Made by a program: the position numbers and the translations under genes. The notes below the pieces were generated by a model. The model ran no database searches and was not told the DNA's origin. It saw only the letters and a program-made list of their open reading frames with translations. 34,586 bases of DNA from Clostridium sp. CAG:508 (GTDB lineage Bacteria; Bacillota; Clostridia; TANB77; CAG-508), in the NCBI GenBank assembly GCA_000435755.1, contig FR889107.1:1-34586 (forward strand). Direction: 5' to 3'. Position 1 is the first letter of the stretch, and each line of letters starts with the position of its first letter. Positions 15,747 through 24,114 of the stretch are shown piece after piece.

Positions 15747-16610
15747 TTATGATAAATTATTATAAATTTTTATATAGTTCTCATATCTTTGTGAAGAAAT
15801 TTTGCCAGCTTCTAAAGCTTCTTTTACTCCACAATTTTCTTCCTTTATATGACTGCAACCTTGAAATTCGCATTTATCTAAATAAGGTACAAACTCCACA
15901 AAATAGTGACATAAATCTTCTTTTGGAATTTCATTTATTTCAAATGTTGAAAATCCCGGTGTATCTGCTATATATGAATTTTCTTTATATTTATACAAAG
16001 TAGTACTTGTAGTGGTATTTTTTCCTCTTTGATTTTTATCACTAATGTCTCCTTCTTGAGTTAACTCTTGTTCAAATATCGAATTTATCAAAGTAGATTT
16101 TCCTACTCCTGAGTTTCCTGCAAATGCTGTAGTTTCTCCTTCAAGTAAAGCTTTTATTTCTTCTACCTTTATTCCCTCTTTTGCATTTGTTTGTATAATT
16201 TTATATCCTATATCTTCATACAATTTAGCAATTCTGTCTATCTCTTCTTTATCTTCTAAATCAACCTTATTTAGCACTATAGTTGCTTTTAATCCCATAA
16301 ATTCTGCAAATACCAATTGTTTATCTAATAATAATAAATCTGGGCTTGGCATTTTCATAGATACTACTAAAATCAATTGAGTTAGATTAGCCATTTTAGG
16401 TCTTTTTAGTTCGTTTTTGCGAGGAAGAATTTGCTCTATTACTCCTTCTTGCTTTTCTGAATTTGTAATAGTAAATTCCACCTCATCTCCAACTAATGGG
16501 CTAATTTTTTCTTTTTTGAATTTTCCTCTTGCTAGGCATTTATATATTTTTTCACCTTCTGCTACTTGATATACATTTGAACTAGTACAAATAATTATTC
16601 CTTTTGGCAT
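15747..16610 (-). CDS. rsgA: Ribosome small subunit-dependent GTPase A
   Basis: A 287-residue circularly permuted GTPase that assists late maturation of the 30S subunit. An N-terminal OB-fold domain (about 1-65) is followed by permuted motifs: G4 NKVD (114-117) comes before G1 GNSGVGKS (165-172) and G3 DTPG (216-219). The C-terminal zinc site is C247, C252, H254 and C260 in CEFQGCSH...C. All expected residues are present. GAGGGG precedes the ATG at 16608-16610. Located 12 nt after prkC, as in Bacillus where it is also called cpgA; it is a phosphorylation target of PrkC there. Confidence 0.96.
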   Translation of the reverse strand: MPKGIIICTSSNVYQVAEGEKIYKCLARGKFKKEKISPLVGDEVEFTITNSEKQEGVIEQILPRKNELKRPKMANLTQLILVVSMKMPSPDLLLLDKQLVFAEFMGLKATIVLNKVDLEDKEEIDRIAKLYEDIGYKIIQTNAKEGIKVEEIKALLEGETTAFAGNSGVGKSTLINSIFEQELTQEGDISDKNQRGKNTTTSTTLYKYKENSYIADTPGFSTFEINEIPKEDLCHYFVEFVPYLDKCEFQGCSHIKEENCGVKEALEAGKISSQRYENYIKIYNNLS

Positions 16611-16622
16611 TTATTCCCCTCA

Positions 16623-18590
16623 TTAATTAAAACTAATTACTGGATCTTCATCTGTTAAGGTTAGTTGTTTCATTCCATACATTTGATCTCCAATCCATAC
16701 TTTTACTGTTACGGTATGTTTTCCATGTACTTCAACTACTAATGAAGTTTCATCTTTACGTTTTTCTTCTTCATATTGATTGTCTCCATCAACAGTAACC
16801 TTTACTTTTACTGTTGGATTTATTTCATTACCAGTTTCATCCCTTTTAATTACTGCTTTATCTCCTAATAAAGATTGTACATTTATTTTTACTATTCCAG
16901 TTTTTATTTCTTCTATTCTATTTACAGTAATTGTAACTTTTGTTTTTTCTTCAACTGTTGTTCCAGCTTCAATGCTTTGTTTCAATACTTTTCCATCTGC
17001 CTTTGACATATCTTCTTCATATGCAACTATTACTGTTAAATCAGCTAATTTCTTTTTAGCTTCTGCCTCTGTATCTCCTATTACATATGGCATAGCCACA
17101 TCTTTAAGACCTGTTCCTATACTTACTGTTAGAGTTACAGTCTCTCCAACTTTAATTTGTTTTCCTTCTGCAATGTCTTGTTTTATAACTATATCTTTTT
17201 CTACCGTCTTACTTGTTTCTTCTTTTCTTTCTACATTTAAGTGCAATTCATCTTTTAATTTTTGCTCAGCTTCTTCGTATGTCATTCCTACTACTTTAAT
17301 CATCTCTACCATTTCTGAGCCTTTGCTTATTTTCAATTTAACAGTGGTATTTTCTTTTACTGTTGCACCTTCTGAATATGGTGGTTCTTGTGAAATGATT
17401 TTTCCTGCTTCCACTTCATCATCAAATACTTCTTCTGTTTCTAAGGTTAATTTTGTTTTTCCTAATGTTACTTTTGCTTCTTCTAATGTTTGACCTACAA
17501 AGTTAGGTAGGTTAACATCTTTTGGTAGTCCTGCTTTTAATAATGCTTGAACTCCAAAGAATCCCGCTAATGGGATTAAAATTACTAACACTGCAATTAT
17601 TACTGTTATCCATACTTTTTTAGCTGTTGGATGTTCTTCAAAATATTTAGCTAATTTTCCTTTTTTACCATCTTTTTTTACTTCTACTTGTGGTTCTTCT
17701 CCTAAAACTGGAACTCTTTGGGTATATTGAAGTTTTTCTGCATTACTCTTTACAAATCCACCTTCTGGATCTTTTAATGCCATACTTAAATCTTTTAGCA
17801 TTTCAGTAGCATTTTGATATCTTAAACTTGGCTCTTTTTCCATTGCTTTCATTATTATTTTGTTTATTGCAAATGGAATAGATGGATTTAATTTCATTGG
17901 TTCTACTGGTTTTTCTTGCATATGTTTTAAAGCTATAGATACTGGTGTATCTGCATCAAATGGTACCCTACCAGTTAGCATTTCATACATTACTACACCT
18001 AATGAATAGATATCTGATTTTGCATCAGTATATCCACCTCTAGCATGTTCAGGTGAAAAATAATGAACTGAACCAATTGTTGTTCCAAAGGCAGTAATTG
18101 TTGAATTTGATACAGCTTTCGCTATTCCAAAGTCTGTTACTTTGGCAATTCCATCTTCTGTTATTATTATATTGTGTGGTTTAATATCTCTATGTACTAT
18201 ATTGTTTTTGTGTGCTGTTTCTAATGCTGATGCTACTTGTATCGCAATATTTACAGACCATTTCCAAGGTAATACTCCATCTTCGTTTATAATTTCTTTT
18301 AGAGTTTTGCCTTGTACAAGTTCCATAACAATATAATAAACATTGTCTTCATGTCCTACATCAAATATTGATACAATATTTGGATGTGTAAGGCTTGCTG
18401 CAGCTTGTGCTTCTGTGTTAAATCTTCTAATAAATTCTTCATCTGTTGTAAATTCTTCTCTTAGTACTTTTACAGCTACATATCTTTTTAAAATATTACA
18501 TCTGGCTTTGTATACTGTGGCCATACCACCTTCACCAATTTTTTCAAGCATTTCATATCTATTTCCTATTACTTTACCTACTAAATTCAT
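16623..18590 (-). CDS. prkC: Ser/Thr protein kinase with PASTA domains
   Basis: A 655-residue membrane kinase. The cytoplasmic kinase domain (about 12-270) has the glycine loop GEGGMATVY, Lys41, HRDIKPHN with Asp135, DFG at 153-155, and the activation loop leading to SVHYFSPEHA. One transmembrane helix lies at about 326-348. Outside follow three PASTA repeats (about 358-425, 428-495 and 497-562) and a C-terminal beta-rich extension of about 90 residues. PASTA domains bind peptidoglycan fragments, and this kinase class controls growth, wall synthesis and spore germination. It is encoded 13 nt after its phosphatase gene prpC. Confidence 0.96.
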   Translation of the reverse strand: MNLVGKVIGNRYEMLEKIGEGGMATVYKARCNILKRYVAVKVLREEFTTDEEFIRRFNTEAQAAASLTHPNIVSIFDVGHEDNVYYIVMELVQGKTLKEIINEDGVLPWKWSVNIAIQVASALETAHKNNIVHRDIKPHNIIITEDGIAKVTDFGIAKAVSNSTITAFGTTIGSVHYFSPEHARGGYTDAKSDIYSLGVVMYEMLTGRVPFDADTPVSIALKHMQEKPVEPMKLNPSIPFAINKIIMKAMEKEPSLRYQNATEMLKDLSMALKDPEGGFVKSNAEKLQYTQRVPVLGEEPQVEVKKDGKKGKLAKYFEEHPTAKKVWITVIIAVLVILIPLAGFFGVQALLKAGLPKDVNLPNFVGQTLEEAKVTLGKTKLTLETEEVFDDEVEAGKIISQEPPYSEGATVKENTTVKLKISKGSEMVEMIKVVGMTYEEAEQKLKDELHLNVERKEETSKTVEKDIVIKQDIAEGKQIKVGETVTLTVSIGTGLKDVAMPYVIGDTEAEAKKKLADLTVIVAYEEDMSKADGKVLKQSIEAGTTVEEKTKVTITVNRIEEIKTGIVKINVQSLLGDKAVIKRDETGNEINPTVKVKVTVDGDNQYEEEKRKDETSLVVEVHGKHTVTVKVWIGDQMYGMKQLTLTDEDPVISFN

Positions 18591-18603
18591 AATTTTATCT
18601 CCC

Positions 18604-19329
18604 CTATATTATAGTTATAACTGTTATGTTGTCATATCCACCAGCATTATTTGCTAAATTTACTAATATCTCTGGCGCTTTTTCTTTATTTTCTCTAACT
18701 ACTTCATATATTTTACTTTCTTCTACCATATTAGTTAGTCCATCTGAACACATTAATAATATATCGTCTTTTTCTAAGTTTCTTGCTCTTATATCTGGTT
18801 CCACATAAGAGGTACATCCTAATGCCTTTAATAGCATATTCTTTTTTGGATGGTGTTCTGCTTCTTCTCTAGTAATTTTTTTATCTTCTACTAATTGTTG
18901 AACATAGCTATGGTCTTTGGTTATCTTTCTAGCTATGTCTTTTTTTATTAAGTATATTCTACTATCTCCTACATGTCCTATATATATCTTACTATTATAT
19001 ATGAAGCATACATCTAAAGTAGTACCCATTCCTTGCAAGTTTTCATCTTTTTTTGATTCTTCATATACTACCATATTAGCATATTCCATTGCATCCTTTA
19101 CTAACTTTAATATTGCTTCTTTATCATGTTCTATTTTTTTAAAATTGTTTTGAATATAATTTTTTGTTGTTTCTGCTGCTAGCCTGCTTGCTATTTCTCC
19201 TCCGTTATATCCGCCCATTCCATCTGCTAGAATGTATAATTGTAAGTCACTTTCAGAAGAAGGAATACTGTAATAGTCTTGATTCATTTCTCTTGCTTTG
19301 CCAACATCAGTTTTAGCAAAACCTTTCAT
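18604..19329 (-). CDS. prpC: PP2C-type Ser/Thr protein phosphatase (Stp/PrpC)
   Basis: A 241-residue metal-dependent phosphatase that reverses phosphorylation by PrkC. The metal-binding motifs are present: ADGMGGYNGGE (Asp36), GTTLD, HVGDSRIYL, DHSYVQQL, CSDGLTNMV and GGYDNIT. No signal or membrane segment, so it is cytoplasmic. AGGAGG precedes the ATG. It lies between rlmN (11 nt) and prkC (13 nt), the usual Firmicutes order. Confidence 0.96.
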   Translation of the reverse strand: MKGFAKTDVGKAREMNQDYYSIPSSESDLQLYILADGMGGYNGGEIASRLAAETTKNYIQNNFKKIEHDKEAILKLVKDAMEYANMVVYEESKKDENLQGMGTTLDVCFIYNSKIYIGHVGDSRIYLIKKDIARKITKDHSYVQQLVEDKKITREEAEHHPKKNMLLKALGCTSYVEPDIRARNLEKDDILLMCSDGLTNMVEESKIYEVVRENKEKAPEILVNLANNAGGYDNITVITII

Positions 19330-19340
19330 CTATTTTCCTC

Positions 19341-20366
19341 CTATGTTTTTAAATTTTTTCTTCTTAATTGACCACATGCTGCATCTATGTCACTGCCTAG
19401 CTCTCTTCTAATTGTTGCCACAATTCCATGGTCATTTAAGTAATCTCTAAATTTTATAATATTATCATTACTGCTTTTAGTAAATTTTCCGTTTTCAATT
19501 TTGTTTATTGGTATTAAGTTCACATGACAAAGCATTCCTTTTAATAAGTTTACCAATGCTTTTGCATCTTCTAAATTGTCATTGTTATCTTTTGCCAATG
19601 CATATTCAAATGATATTCTCTTATTAGTTTTTGCAATGTAGTATTTGCAAGCCTTCATAAGTTCTTCAATTGAATATAGATTATTTACTGGCATCATTGC
19701 ACTTCTTTTGGTATTATCTGTTGCATGTAGCGAAATAGATAATGTACATTGCAAATCTTCATTTGCAAAATCATAAATTCTTGGAACTAGCCCAGATGTT
19801 GAAACGCTAATGTGTCTTGCTCCTATATTTAAACCTTTTTGATTATTTATAATTCTAATTGCATGCATTACATTATCATAATTGTCAAAAGGTTCTCCTA
19901 TTCCCATAAATACTATATTTGAAATATGCTCTCCAATGTCTTGTTCCACTGCCAATATTTGTTCAACTATCTCGCCTGATGTAAGACCTCTAACAAATGC
20001 TATTCCTGTTGATGCACAAAACTTACATCCCATTTTGCATCCAATTTGTGAAGATACACAAATTGTTTTTCCATGATGATATTGCATTAAAACCGTTTCT
20101 ATTGCATTTCCATCTAATACATCAAATAAGTATTTTTTTGTCCCGTCTGAAGATTCTTGTTTACTAAGTATTTCAAAGTTACACATTGTATAGTTTTGTT
20201 TTAGTTTTTCTCTTAGTTCTAATGATAAATTAGTCATATCGTCAAAACTTTTTACTTTTTCTACATAAAGCCAGTTAAATATTTGCTCTGCTCTATATCC
20301 TTTTTCTCCTAGGGAAATAAGTTCTTGCTTTAATTCGTCTAGGTTATATTCTTTTATATTTTTCAT
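19341..20366 (-). CDS. rlmN: 23S rRNA / tRNA adenine-C2 methyltransferase
   Basis: A 341-residue radical SAM enzyme that methylates C2 of A2503 in 23S rRNA (and A37 of some tRNAs). The cluster motif is C110, C114 and C117 in CKMGCKFC. The C-terminal cysteine that forms the methyl-bearing intermediate is probably Cys331 in DAACGQLR. GEPFDNYDN and SLHATDN match the family. It is the first gene of the operon rlmN-prpC-prkC-rsgA-rpe, with AAGGA ahead of the ATG at 20364-20366 and a promoter at 20399-20427. Confidence 0.97.
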   Translation of the reverse strand: MKNIKEYNLDELKQELISLGEKGYRAEQIFNWLYVEKVKSFDDMTNLSLELREKLKQNYTMCNFEILSKQESSDGTKKYLFDVLDGNAIETVLMQYHHGKTICVSSQIGCKMGCKFCASTGIAFVRGLTSGEIVEQILAVEQDIGEHISNIVFMGIGEPFDNYDNVMHAIRIINNQKGLNIGARHISVSTSGLVPRIYDFANEDLQCTLSISLHATDNTKRSAMMPVNNLYSIEELMKACKYYIAKTNKRISFEYALAKDNNDNLEDAKALVNLLKGMLCHVNLIPINKIENGKFTKSSNDNIIKFRDYLNDHGIVATIRRELGSDIDAACGQLRRKNLKT

Positions 20367-20398
20367 TATTGTTCCTTTTTATCTATTATTACATATAA

Positions 20399-20427
20399 TT
20401 TATATCATAATATCTATTTTTTTTCAA
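20399..20427 (-). promoter_or_regulatory. Promoter of the rlmN-prpC-prkC-rsgA-rpe operon
   Basis: TTGAAA (20422-20427) and TATAAA (20399-20404) with a 17-nt spacer, about 33 nt ahead of the rlmN start. Confidence 0.6.
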
Positions 20428-20436
20428 TATGTAAAG

Positions 20437-20466
20437 CAAAAAAATCAGCCATCCTTACGGCTGATT
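20437..20466 (-). terminator. Intrinsic terminator after gatD
   Basis: AATCAGCC and GGCTGATT (minus strand of 20459-20466 and 20443-20450) form an 8 bp stem with an 8-nt loop, continued by a run of T. It separates murT-gatD from rlmN. Confidence 0.88.
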
Positions 20467-20472
20467 AATTTT

Positions 20473-21183
20473 TTAGTTTTTGCTTTGTAATTCTTTAAAC
20501 TTTTTTAGTCTAATATTGTATGCTTCTATTACTTCTTTTTCAAATGCAAGTTTTGGATTTTCTACTCCCATCATTTTTAATAGTTTTAACGTAAAGTATG
20601 GGTTTAATATTAATATTGGTCCAATTATATATGTTGCTAAGAAGTTATTTTTATGGATTCCTTCTAATTTAGTTTGCTCATTTATTCCTATTCCCATTTC
20701 TGCTTTTGCAAAATAGTTATTCTCGTTGTTTCCATATAACATTGTAAATTGACCTCTAAATCCTAGAATTTCTATATCTTCATATGTTCCTAAAAAGAAA
20801 CTGTTATGTCTGTTTAACATATTTCTTTTAGCATATATATCAAAAATTCCAAGTGCTTCTATTTTGCTTCCATCTTCATTTTCAATATATTTTCCTAATA
20901 TTTCTAAACTATTGCCTAGAAACAAAAATAGTTGATTATTATCTATTTTCTGTTTAATTTGCTCTGTATATGGTTTTAATTTTTCTATTATAATTTCTTG
21001 TGACTTTTCAGTTGATGTTCCCATATATACTAAAGAAATATCGCCTTGGTCAATAAATTTTGGTTTTTCATTTATTGTGGTTTCTAATATTTCTATTTCT
21101 GGTACGCATTTTTTTAAGTACCTTATATTTCCCATATCTCCATTTAAATTACATAGTTCTGGGTATAAAATTTCAATTTTCAT
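20473..21183 (-). CDS. gatD: GatD-like type 1 glutamine amidotransferase, catalytic Cys and His absent
   Basis: A 236-residue protein of the CobQ-like amidotransferase fold. In GatD this subunit releases ammonia from glutamine for amidation of D-Glu in lipid II. The N-terminus EILYPELCNLNGDMGNIRYL and NGDxGNI match the family. However, the nucleophile segment, ICGGYQLLG in active relatives, reads FLGNSLEILGKY (87-99), with Gly90 where the Cys should be. The usual HGP reads TYIIGP (184-189), with Ile187 in place of His. The only cysteines are 11 and 27. As drawn it could not hydrolyse glutamine by the known mechanism. It may be a structural partner of the MurT-like ligase. Its start overlaps the murT stop by one base (TAATG). 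Confidence 0.8.
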   Translation of the reverse strand: MKIEILYPELCNLNGDMGNIRYLKKCVPEIEILETTINEKPKFIDQGDISLVYMGTSTEKSQEIIIEKLKPYTEQIKQKIDNNQLFLFLGNSLEILGKYIENEDGSKIEALGIFDIYAKRNMLNRHNSFFLGTYEDIEILGFRGQFTMLYGNNENNYFAKAEMGIGINEQTKLEGIHKNNFLATYIIGPILILNPYFTLKLLKMMGVENPKLAFEKEVIEAYNIRLKKFKELQSKN

Positions 21184-22565
21184 TAACCGTTCTCCCCATC
21201 TATAATTTCTTTTACTTTTTGCTTTATTTGTTTTGTTTCATTTAATGAATACAAGTCGTGTAAAATAAATATTTTTTCAATTCCATCTAGTTTTAACTCG
21301 CTTGTTGCTTCAATAATATCACATTTGTGTACTATTCTTTCTTCTGGAATATCTGCCATTAAAAGTCTTACATATGCATCCATATATCGAGGTCCTGCAA
21401 TAATAATTTGCTTGATTCCTTTATCATTTAGAAACTCATAATCTGTATCATATAACCATGCAGTATTTTCAGAACCATGAGCTTCTTGATGCAAATCATC
21501 CAATATTACTATTACTGCTTTATTTCCTGGTTGTTTTCTTGTATAGTCAAATGCTAGTGAACATGCAATTGGATTCATTCCTTTAGCCAATTGTGTTACA
21601 ATTTCATATCCTTTATATTCTTCTTTACTATATCTAGTCTCTACAATTTTAATATTTTTTAGCGGTGTATTTATTTGTTCATATGTCAAATTCAATTGTT
21701 TTAGTGCAATTATTGCAGCTAACGTATTATATATGTTTATTATATTATCACTGATTAAATCATATGTTTCTTCATTGTTTTTTGACTTGATTGTCATCTT
21801 TTTATTTGGTAAGTCTAAGTTATTTAGTACATAATCTGCTTCTGGTGTTTTAAAATCACAATTAGGGCAATGTGCTTTTCCAATGTGATGGTATCTTACA
21901 TATTCATATTCTAGAGTAGTATAGCATTTTGGACATACTCTAATATCTCTTGTAAGGTTTTCACAATGGTCTGAATCTGTTGGTAATCTGTCTATACTAA
22001 AATATATTTTCTTGTTGTTTTCTGCAATTTGACTAGAAATTAAATCGTCTGCATTTTCTATCATTATTGTTTCTTTAGGAATGTATGTGCTTAATATTCC
22101 TGAAATGAATTCTGTGTGTGCATGTCTCATTAATGAATCTCTAAAGATATTGGTACATACTAGATATGTTGGTGTTACATATGGAAATATTTTTCTTGTG
22201 CTTCTTTCGTCTATTTCAAGTACTGCTAAATCTTTTTTTGCCTTTCCTAACATTGTAGACCCTTGAATAAGCGTAGTCGCAACTCCTCTATCTATATTAG
22301 ACCCATATTTATTGTTTATAAAGTCAAATTTGTTTGCTGTTAATATGTCATTTATTATATTGCATACTGTTGTCTTACCATTAGTTCCTGTTACTCCTAT
22401 AATAGTTTTAGGCTTTTCTAATCTTCCTAAAAAGTCTGGACATATTCTGATAGCTATTTTTCCTGGTAAACTTGTGGCATTTCTACCTGTTAGTTTTAAT
22501 ATGAATGATACACCTTTAGCCACCCAAAGTGCTGTATAAAATCTAAATGTTTTTTTATTGTTCAT
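21183..22565 (-). CDS. murT: MurT-like Mur ligase family protein
   Basis: A 460-residue Mur-ligase-type ATPase with a DUF1727 C-terminal domain. In characterised systems MurT-GatD amidates D-Glu of lipid II at the inner face of the membrane. The ATP site GVTGTNGKTT lies at 57-66, with LEIDE near 116-120 and NIFRDSLMRH at 139-148. An inserted zinc ribbon has C211, C214, C233 and C236, as in MurT. The C-terminal segment that reads ADGRDxSWxWDVDFE in typical MurT is AHGSENTAWLYDTDYE here (362-377), so the Asp thought to complete the GatD active site seems to be changed. TTAGGAG precedes the ATG at 22563-22565. Co-transcribed with gatD. Confidence 0.85.
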   Translation of the reverse strand: MNNKKTFRFYTALWVAKGVSFILKLTGRNATSLPGKIAIRICPDFLGRLEKPKTIIGVTGTNGKTTVCNIINDILTANKFDFINNKYGSNIDRGVATTLIQGSTMLGKAKKDLAVLEIDERSTRKIFPYVTPTYLVCTNIFRDSLMRHAHTEFISGILSTYIPKETIMIENADDLISSQIAENNKKIYFSIDRLPTDSDHCENLTRDIRVCPKCYTTLEYEYVRYHHIGKAHCPNCDFKTPEADYVLNNLDLPNKKMTIKSKNNEETYDLISDNIINIYNTLAAIIALKQLNLTYEQINTPLKNIKIVETRYSKEEYKGYEIVTQLAKGMNPIACSLAFDYTRKQPGNKAVIVILDDLHQEAHGSENTAWLYDTDYEFLNDKGIKQIIIAGPRYMDAYVRLLMADIPEERIVHKCDIIEATSELKLDGIEKIFILHDLYSLNETKQIKQKVKEIIDGENG

Positions 22566-22595
22566 AAATTTTTTCTCCTAATTTTTTCTATATTT

Positions 22596-22624
22596 ATTTT
22601 ATATTTATTTTTCATATTTATCAA
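22596..22624 (-). promoter_or_regulatory. Promoter of murT-gatD
   Basis: TTGATA (22619-22624) and TAAAAT (22596-22601) with a 17-nt spacer. It lies directly next to the inverted repeat at 22656-22745. Confidence 0.5.
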
Positions 22625-22655
22625 GTGCTTTTGTCAAAAAAAACATGCCATTGGG

Positions 22656-22745
22656 TGCCATTGGGGACAGAGAATTTTAGTACATTTTTAAGATTAAATT
22701 TAGATCAGTCTTAAAATGTTCAAAAATTCTCTGTCCCCAATGGCA
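22656..22745. repeat. MITE-like 90-nt inverted repeat
   Basis: Left arm 22656-22678 (TGCCATTGGGGACAGAGAAT and three T) is repeated inverted at 22723-22745 without mismatch over 23 bases. The interior adds ACATTTT / AAAATGT and AAGAT / GTCTT pairings. An extra partial copy of the tip (ATGCCATTGGG) precedes the left arm. GTCCCCAATGGC-type tips are common in small palindromic repeats of Clostridia, which are thought to be moved by IS200/REP-associated transposases in trans. On the minus strand it is followed by a T-run at 22636-22643, so it may also end the transcript of the gene at 22751. Confidence 0.75.
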
Positions 22746-22750
22746 TATTT

Positions 22751-22999
22751 TTAGTATATCTTTTTTCTTTCTTTTAAAGTCTGTTCAATACTTGATAGTC
22801 GCCTTTCAAATATCTGATTTGTCATATCTGAAATTTGGTCAAACTCTCTAAGTACATGCAATTGCTGCATTGTTGCCTTATGATGTTTGTCTAATTTTGT
22901 TAGTATATCATTTTGTTCATTTTTTAGTTCATATAATAATTCTTGTATTGCTGCGATTAGTGATTCTAAAGACTGATTTTCGTTAGTCTTCATTGGCAT
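22751..22999 (-). CDS. Small coiled-coil protein of unknown function
   Basis: An 82-residue acidic/basic mixed protein predicted to be almost entirely helical (LESLIAAIQELLYELKNEQN and following heptad-like pattern), without signal peptide or membrane segment. I do not recognise the family. It has a clean promoter (TTGACT-17-TATAAT, 23035-23063) and AGAGGTGG just before the ATG at 22999, so it looks like a real expressed gene. A second in-frame ATG lies two codons in. Its stop codon is six bases from the inverted repeat at 22656-22745. Confidence 0.65.
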   Translation of the reverse strand: MPMKTNENQSLESLIAAIQELLYELKNEQNDILTKLDKHHKATMQQLHVLREFDQISDMTNQIFERRLSSIEQTLKERKKIY

Positions 23000-23034
23000 A
23001 TTACCACCTCTTTCGCATTTTATTTACGTATTCT

Positions 23035-23063
23035 ATTATACTACACAGTAAAACTCTAGTCAA
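23035..23063 (-). promoter_or_regulatory. Promoter of the small coiled-coil gene
   Basis: TTGACT (23058-23063) and a consensus TATAAT (23035-23040) with a 17-nt spacer, about 35 nt ahead of the start. Confidence 0.75.
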
Positions 23064-23132
23064 TATTTTTGCGAAAATTTGTTTTATTGACGAGCGAACT
23101 CCCTCAAAATTTACACAAAATTATTTTCTGTA

Positions 23133-24008
23133 TTATACCAATTTTTCCACTTCTTCTTTTGTTAATCCTGTAATTTCAATAATATCCGATACATTCATTC
23201 CTTTTTTTAACATATTTTTTGCTATTTGTAATTCTTTTTCTTTTGCACCTTGCTCAATTCCTTCTTTTTTGCCATCTCTTCTTGCTTCATACATCATTTG
23301 TTCATTATCCATTCGTTCTAGTTCTGCTTTAAATGCCATTCTTCTCAGCACATCATCTTGACTAATTCTATCTAGTTCTTCTTTAGCTTCCTTGATATTT
23401 TCGTTCTCTTCCATTATCTTCGTTACCTCCATATCTTCTGGATTTTCCAGGAACATCATCCACTGCAATGCTCCATCTTCTTTATTTGTTTTATACTCTC
23501 TTATTGCTTTTGGTAATTCTATTATAATGATCTCAAAATAACTTGTCAAGATTATGCTTTTGTATTCTTCTTCTCGTATTTGCCAATTGGTTTGTGCTTT
23601 CTTTATCGCCTTAAATTCTGGTAATTCTTTATCTACTATTATTATGCTTATTGTTCTTCTTAATTGTTCATATTTTTCGCCTACTTGTAAGTTTGCACTA
23701 TACATTTTCGCCCAATATAGTAAAAATCTAGGTAACATTTTTTCATGTATTGATAATTGCACCTCTATGTCACATTCTATATTGTCATTTACTACCGCTC
23801 TTAAATCTAGTCTTCCATTTTTATCTCTTTTATTATCATTTAATAAATCTTTACTTTTGTCTAATTCTATTGAATGTATTTTCATTTTTAAAATTTTCTC
23901 TAATAAATCTTTTGTAATTTTTTCTTTTCCTCTTGTGAATAATGCTTGAAAAACAACATCATTTTTCGGTTTTAATAGTCCATCATTTTCAATTTCATTT
24001 TTTGTCAT
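23133..24008 (-). CDS. Rpn family recombination-promoting nuclease / putative transposase
   Basis: A 291-residue protein of the Rpn/PD-(D/E)XK family. The N-terminal half holds KPKNDVVFQALFTRGKEKI, a family hallmark, and the nuclease core GRLDLRAVVND...CDIEVQL, in which Asp and the E-x-Q pair would bind metal. The C-terminal part contains RRDGKKEGIEQGAKEKELQIA and a short helix-turn-helix-like ISDIIEITGLTKEE-type tail (here VSDIIEITGLTKEEVEKL), typical of these proteins. Rpn proteins are DNA endonucleases that promote RecA-independent recombination in E. coli; some act in phage defence. AAGGAGAC precedes the ATG at 24008. A paralogue with truncated C-terminus lies immediately upstream. Confidence 0.88.
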   Translation of the reverse strand: MTKNEIENDGLLKPKNDVVFQALFTRGKEKITKDLLEKILKMKIHSIELDKSKDLLNDNKRDKNGRLDLRAVVNDNIECDIEVQLSIHEKMLPRFLLYWAKMYSANLQVGEKYEQLRRTISIIIVDKELPEFKAIKKAQTNWQIREEEYKSIILTSYFEIIIIELPKAIREYKTNKEDGALQWMMFLENPEDMEVTKIMEENENIKEAKEELDRISQDDVLRRMAFKAELERMDNEQMMYEARRDGKKEGIEQGAKEKELQIAKNMLKKGMNVSDIIEITGLTKEEVEKLV

Positions 24009-24030
24009 AATTTTTGTCTCCTTTTAATTT

Positions 24031-24059
24031 TATATATTTTAGTCACATTTTTTCGTCAA
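24031..24059 (-). promoter_or_regulatory. Promoter of the intact Rpn gene
   Basis: TTGACG (24054-24059) and TATATA (24031-24036), 17 nt apart. The equivalent site ahead of the paralogue (24745-24773) has decayed to TTGGTG and TACAAA. Confidence 0.5.
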
Positions 24060-24063
24060 TAAT

Positions 24064-24114
24064 ACACCTCTCTTTCTTGCTAATTTATATTTTCTTTGTT
24101 TGTGGAAATTTTAA
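24064..24114. repeat. 51-nt direct repeat, copy A
   Basis: Matches 24778-24828 at 50 of 51 positions (starts ACACCTCTCTTTCTTGC). Copy A lies between the two Rpn genes and overlaps the end of the truncated one; copy B lies upstream of the truncated one. The offset of 714 nt is the size of one gene unit, so the pair looks like a tandem duplication. Confidence 0.85.

Noticed and set aside
16780..17493. 237-codon open frame opposite prkC
   Set aside because: It lies on the complement of the PASTA repeats, whose Glu/Lys/Val codons read as Phe/Ser/Thr on the other strand. No family features.
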